A DNA stretch of 7,959 bases, from the NCBI GenBank assembly GCA_050115915.1, contig JASFPP010000181.1, positions 1-7,959 on the forward strand, written 5' to 3'. Shown piece by piece: positions 6,390 to 7,959 of this stretch. Both the position numbers and the translations under genes were made by a program. Within the stretch, counting starts at the first letter, position 1; each line of letters begins with the position of its first letter. Origin of the DNA: WTAW01 sp050115915 (GTDB taxonomy: Bacteria > Acidobacteriota > Aminicenantia > Aminicenantales > Aminicenantaceae). The notes under the pieces are model-generated. The model was not told the origin of the DNA, did no database searches, and saw only the letters and a list, made by a program, of their open reading frames with translations.

Positions 6390-6476
6390 TTCTTTCTCCT
6401 CTGGCTGTTCGCTGATCCTGATATAGCGGAGGTCAAGGATACGAGGAAGAGGCTAGCTGGATTGAAGAGCCATTGA
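6390..6476 (+). pseudogene. C-terminal remnant of a TPR protein, second copy
   Basis: Starting 2 nt after the peptidase B stop, the frame reads F-F-L-L-W-L-F-A-D-P-D-I-A-E-V-K-D, then T-R-K-R-L-A-G-L-K-S-H, ending at TGA 6474-6476. It corresponds to the remnant after peptidase A (2505-2618), each copy keeping some residues of the family pattern that the other has lost. There is no start site, so it is not a functional gene. Together with 3964-4169 it brackets peptidase B with what look like the two ends of one kinase/TPR protein. Confidence 0.7.
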
Positions 6477-6481
6477 ACAAA

Positions 6482-6510
6482 ATGTCGCTAAATTAATTAT
6501 TTCACGCCAT
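6482..6510. repeat. Palindromic repeat, copy 4
   Basis: The arms ATGTCGCTAAAT (6482-6493) and ATTTCACGCCAT (6499-6510) flank the loop TAATT, the same loop as copy 2. Pairing is weaker, with three mismatches. It closes unit 2. Copies 2 and 4 share loop and position (after the TPR remnant); copies 1 and 3 share theirs (before the promoter). Confidence 0.7.
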
Positions 6511-6670
6511 TCATAAACTAATCAAATAGCAAATAGTATCCCCTGGAGAGCGTGCGAGAAAATATTTTATTATGATGTCTTTTTCTATATTGAGAAATCA
6601 CCAATCAAAACGACGTCTATTAATTCCTCTCATTCATTGCCGCATGAGCAGTGTCTGAACAGGAAACTTA
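6511..6670. other. Intergenic spacer between unit 2 and vapBC
   Basis: No gene, repeat or terminator was recognised in these 160 bases. The remaining part of the gap before vapB holds the vapBC promoter and operator. Confidence 0.5.
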
Positions 6671-6699
6671 TTGATAATCCATTAAAAATGGTATATATT
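6671..6699 (+). promoter_or_regulatory. Sigma70-like promoter of vapBC
   Basis: TTGATA (6671-6676), a 17-nt spacer and TATATT (6694-6699) each match the consensus at 5 of 6 positions. The -10 box lies within the operator palindrome. Confidence 0.65.
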
Positions 6700-6712
6700 A
6701 TGATATATACCA
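6689..6712. promoter_or_regulatory. vapBC operator palindrome
   Basis: TGGTATATAT (6689-6698) and ATATATACCA (6703-6712) are perfect 10-bp arms around TATG. The palindrome overlaps the -10 box and ends just before the ribosome binding site. VapB antitoxins with VapC normally repress their own operons through such palindromes, so this is the likely autoregulatory site. Confidence 0.75.
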
Positions 6713-6726
6713 AGGGAGATAACAAA

Positions 6727-6963
6727 ATGGATACAGCCAAATTATTTAAAAATGGCCGCAGCCAGGCCGTAAGACTTCCAAAGGCATATTCTTTTTCAGG
6801 AAAAGAAGTGTATATAAAAAAAATTGATGGAGTTGTCATCCTTATCCCTAAGGATAAAGATCCATGGCAACCGCTAATCGACAGCCTTAATAAATTCACG
6901 GACGATTTTTTTGATTTTCGAAGGGATCAAGGAACATTTGAAAAACGCGCGACGATTAAATGA
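6727..6963 (+). CDS. vapB: VapB antitoxin (AbrB/SpoVT-like)
   Basis: This 78-residue antitoxin begins MDTAKLFKNGRSQAVRLPKAY, the typical VapB swapped-hairpin DNA-binding domain (about 1-45). The C-terminal tail (DPWQPLIDSLNKFTDDF and onward) is the part that usually wraps and inhibits VapC. The start at 6727 is supported by GGGAG at 6714-6718 and by the family's standard N-terminus. A longer frame from 6637 would run through the operator and is rejected. It ends in an ATGA overlap with vapC, so the two are translationally coupled. As antitoxin it neutralises VapC and, with it, should repress the promoter at 6671-6699. Confidence 0.93.
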   Translation: MDTAKLFKNGRSQAVRLPKAYSFSGKEVYIKKIDGVVILIPKDKDPWQPLIDSLNKFTDDFFDFRRDQGTFEKRATIK

Positions 6964-7361
6964 AATACTTATTAGATACAAATATATGCATTTACATTAT
7001 CAACAAGCGGCCTGCTTCTGTCCTTGATGTTATTCGCTCAAAGCATCCTGAGGAAATATCAATTTCGTCCATAACCGCAGCTGAACTGAATTATGGTGCA
7101 GAACGAAGTCAAAATCCGCACCAAAATAGAATCGCTGTCCTTGAATTTCTCATGTCCTTCAGCCTGTTGGATTTCGACCAAAGGTCGGCTTCTCATTATG
7201 GAAAAATCAGGAAAACCTTAGAATCGAAAGGCACTCCTATAGGACCCATGGATCTACTGCTTGCCTCTCAAGCCAAGGCCTATAACTTGATTTTTGTTAC
7301 GAATAACATAAATGAGTTTAAGCGCATCGATAATTTGCGTTTGGAGAACTGGCTGAAATAA
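6960..7361 (+). CDS. vapC: VapC toxin, PIN-domain ribonuclease
   Basis: This 133-residue PIN-domain protein is of normal length for VapC. It starts MKYLLDTNICIYI. The acidic active-site residues are visible: Asp6 in the LDTN motif, Glu42 in TAAELNYG and Asp98 in GPMDLLLA. The C-terminal VTNNINEFKRI motif (113-123) matches the usual TNNxxEF of the family. It is predicted to be a Mg2+-dependent endoribonuclease; related VapCs cut initiator tRNA or other structured RNAs, but the target here is unknown. All expected residues are intact, so it is likely active. It overlaps vapB by 4 nt. Confidence 0.94.
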   Translation: MKYLLDTNICIYIINKRPASVLDVIRSKHPEEISISSITAAELNYGAERSQNPHQNRIAVLEFLMSFSLLDFDQRSASHYGKIRKTLESKGTPIGPMDLLLASQAKAYNLIFVTNNINEFKRIDNLRLENWLK

Positions 7362-7481
7362 TTGATGTCTTAGAAGCGAGGCAGCTACATTCATGAGAAT
7401 TTTTGGCGTTAGGTGCGTCTATTATTGTATCCGTAGTATCCGACTAAAATTCGAATGAAAAAGAAAACAGAAAGAAAATTC

Positions 7482-7510
7482 TTGCAAAGAATGAGTAATT
7501 ACATTATAAT
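7482..7510 (+). promoter_or_regulatory. Sigma70-like promoter of mazEF
   Basis: TTGCAA (7482-7487), a 17-nt spacer and a perfect TATAAT (7505-7510) are present. The predicted start of transcription, near 7517, is only about 8 nt before ATG 7525, and no Shine-Dalgarno is visible. Translation of mazE may therefore be nearly leaderless. Confidence 0.7.
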
Positions 7511-7513
7511 TAC
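7495..7513. promoter_or_regulatory. mazEF operator palindrome
   Basis: GTAATTA (7495-7501) and TAATTAC (7507-7513) are perfect 7-bp arms around a 5-nt centre, overlapping the -10 box. MazE with MazF typically autorepresses through such sites. The upstream stretch 7362-7481 shows nothing recognisable. Confidence 0.65.
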
Positions 7514-7524
7514 ATCAACTCGCC

Positions 7525-7788
7525 ATGAACACCATAAAAGTGAAGATCATTCGGATCGGAAATTCCAGAGGTATCCGCCTTTCCAAATCATTGATCGAGC
7601 AATACAACATGAAAGATGAAGTGCTTTTAGAGGCGAAAAAGGACGCGATCGTCATCCGTCCGGTCGAAAATCCCCGGGCAGGCTGGGAACAATCGTTCGA
7701 ACGAATGCGACTGAGAGGAGATGATGTGCTCCTCGATGAAGGGACTGAACTTGAACCGGATTGGGACGAAGAGGAATGGAAGTGGTGA
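7525..7788 (+). CDS. mazE: MazE-like antitoxin (AbrB/MazE/SpoVT domain)
   Basis: This 87-residue protein has the swapped-hairpin DNA-binding fold in its N-terminal half (KVKIIRIGNSRGIRLSKSLIEQY, about 5-27, then EVLLEAKKDAIVIRPV). The C-terminal tail is strongly acidic and Trp-rich (LEPDWDEEEWKW), as in antitoxins that block MazF. ATG 7525 is the only sensible start and lies just after the promoter. The toxin gene overlaps its end. The base composition here is visibly more GC-rich than in the peptidase and nucleotidyltransferase genes, which may point to a different origin. Confidence 0.9.
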   Translation: MNTIKVKIIRIGNSRGIRLSKSLIEQYNMKDEVLLEAKKDAIVIRPVENPRAGWEQSFERMRLRGDDVLLDEGTELEPDWDEEEWKW

Positions 7789-7959
7789 TTCAGAGATTCG
7801 ACGTCTGCTTGGTCAATCTTGATCCTACTCTCGGACACGAAATCAAAAAAACGCGGCCCTGTCTGGTTGTCTCACCGGATGAGATGAACAAGCATATCCG
7901 CACAGTGATCATCGCTCCGATGACAACAGCGGATAGGGAGTATCCCACACGAATCAGCA
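7776..7959 (+). CDS. mazF: MazF/PemK-family mRNA interferase toxin (partial, cut by window end)
   Basis: The first 61 codons are present. FDVCLVNLDPTLGHEIKK (8-25), TRPCLVVSPDEM (26-37) and VIIAPMTT (44-51) are characteristic of MazF, including the conserved Arg27 and the Thr of the APMTT strand used in RNA cleavage. A His replaces the Ser usual in the G-S-E motif. The start may be ATG 7776 (13-nt overlap with mazE) or GTG 7782 or 7785; none can be excluded, and the purine-rich GAAGAGG at 7768-7774 would fit the GTG starts better. The toxin is expected to cleave mRNA at a short sequence and to be held by MazE. The C-terminus lies outside the window. Confidence 0.9.
   Translation, partial: MEVVIQRFDVCLVNLDPTLGHEIKKTRPCLVVSPDEMNKHIRTVIIAPMTTADREYPTRIS

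Larger units (their letters stand above)
3830..6510 (+). other. Unit 2: palindrome-bracketed S9 peptidase cassette
   Basis: This is the second composite block, from palindrome copy 3 (3830-3858) to copy 4 (6482-6510). It has the same order as unit 1 and a similar size (2,681 versus 2,629 bp). It preserves more of the ancestral kinase N-terminus than unit 1, which has only 78 bp between the shared ATG and the peptidase start, against about 200 bp here. A common origin of the two units is well supported; the mechanism is not visible. Confidence 0.55.

Noticed and set aside
4..6510. CRISPR array formed by the four palindromic repeats
   Set aside because: The copies are 1.2 to 2.7 kb apart, imperfect and placed at unit edges, with no regular spacers.
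6637..6726. 30-residue N-terminal extension of VapB
   Set aside because: It would translate the promoter and operator palindrome. ATG 6727 has a good ribosome binding site and gives the standard VapB N-terminus.
7515..7838. Open frame of 107 codons on the - strand
   Set aside because: It is antisense to mazE/mazF, whose identities are clear; its Ser/Arg-rich translation is typical of a shadow frame.

Overview
The window (7,959 bp, moderately AT-rich) comes from a bacterial chromosome that looks like an accessory or paralog-rich region. It holds two large secreted S9-family serine peptidase paralogs in tandem, plus three small two-gene modules of toxin-antitoxin type: a winged-helix/nucleotidyltransferase with a HEPN protein, VapBC, and the start of MazEF. 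All genes lie on the + strand. The style of the S9 proteins and the remnants of a zinc-ribbon/protein-kinase/TPR protein recall the Acidobacteriota and Candidatus Aminicenantes. That placement rests on memory of protein families and is only an inference.

Layout. Positions 4-2632 form unit 1: a palindromic repeat, a promoter, S9 peptidase A (185-2506), a coding remnant of a TPR-protein C-terminus, and a second palindromic repeat. Positions 2633-3754 hold a sigma70-like promoter with an overlapping palindromic operator, then the wHTH-nucleotidyltransferase and HEPN genes, which overlap by 4 nt. Positions 3830-6510 form unit 2, built like unit 1: palindrome, near-identical promoter block, a decayed N-terminus of a zinc-ribbon serine/threonine kinase, S9 peptidase B (4166-6388), the same kind of TPR-tail remnant, palindrome. 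Positions 6671-7361 hold vapBC with its promoter and operator. Positions 7482-7959 hold a promoter/operator, mazE, and mazF cut by the window end.

The main discovery is that each S9 gene sits in the shell of a different gene. In unit 2 the sequence before the peptidase still reads, through one frameshift and two stops, as the start of a zinc-ribbon/kinase protein up to its glycine-rich loop. Both peptidases are followed by the degenerate C-terminal tail of a TPR protein of the type I associate with such kinases. The Shine-Dalgarno sequence of peptidase B is the former Lys-Gly-Gly coding sequence of the kinase loop. Four copies of a roughly 29-bp palindrome bracket the two units. The units may be duplicated or mobile cassettes in which the body of a kinase gene was replaced by a peptidase gene that now uses the kinase promoter.

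The peptidases are predicted to be exported and to degrade oligopeptides outside the cytoplasm. The TA-like modules are each predicted to autoregulate through palindromes that overlap their promoters, and they have no evident functional link to the peptidases. No tRNA, rRNA, CRISPR array or transposase gene was seen.
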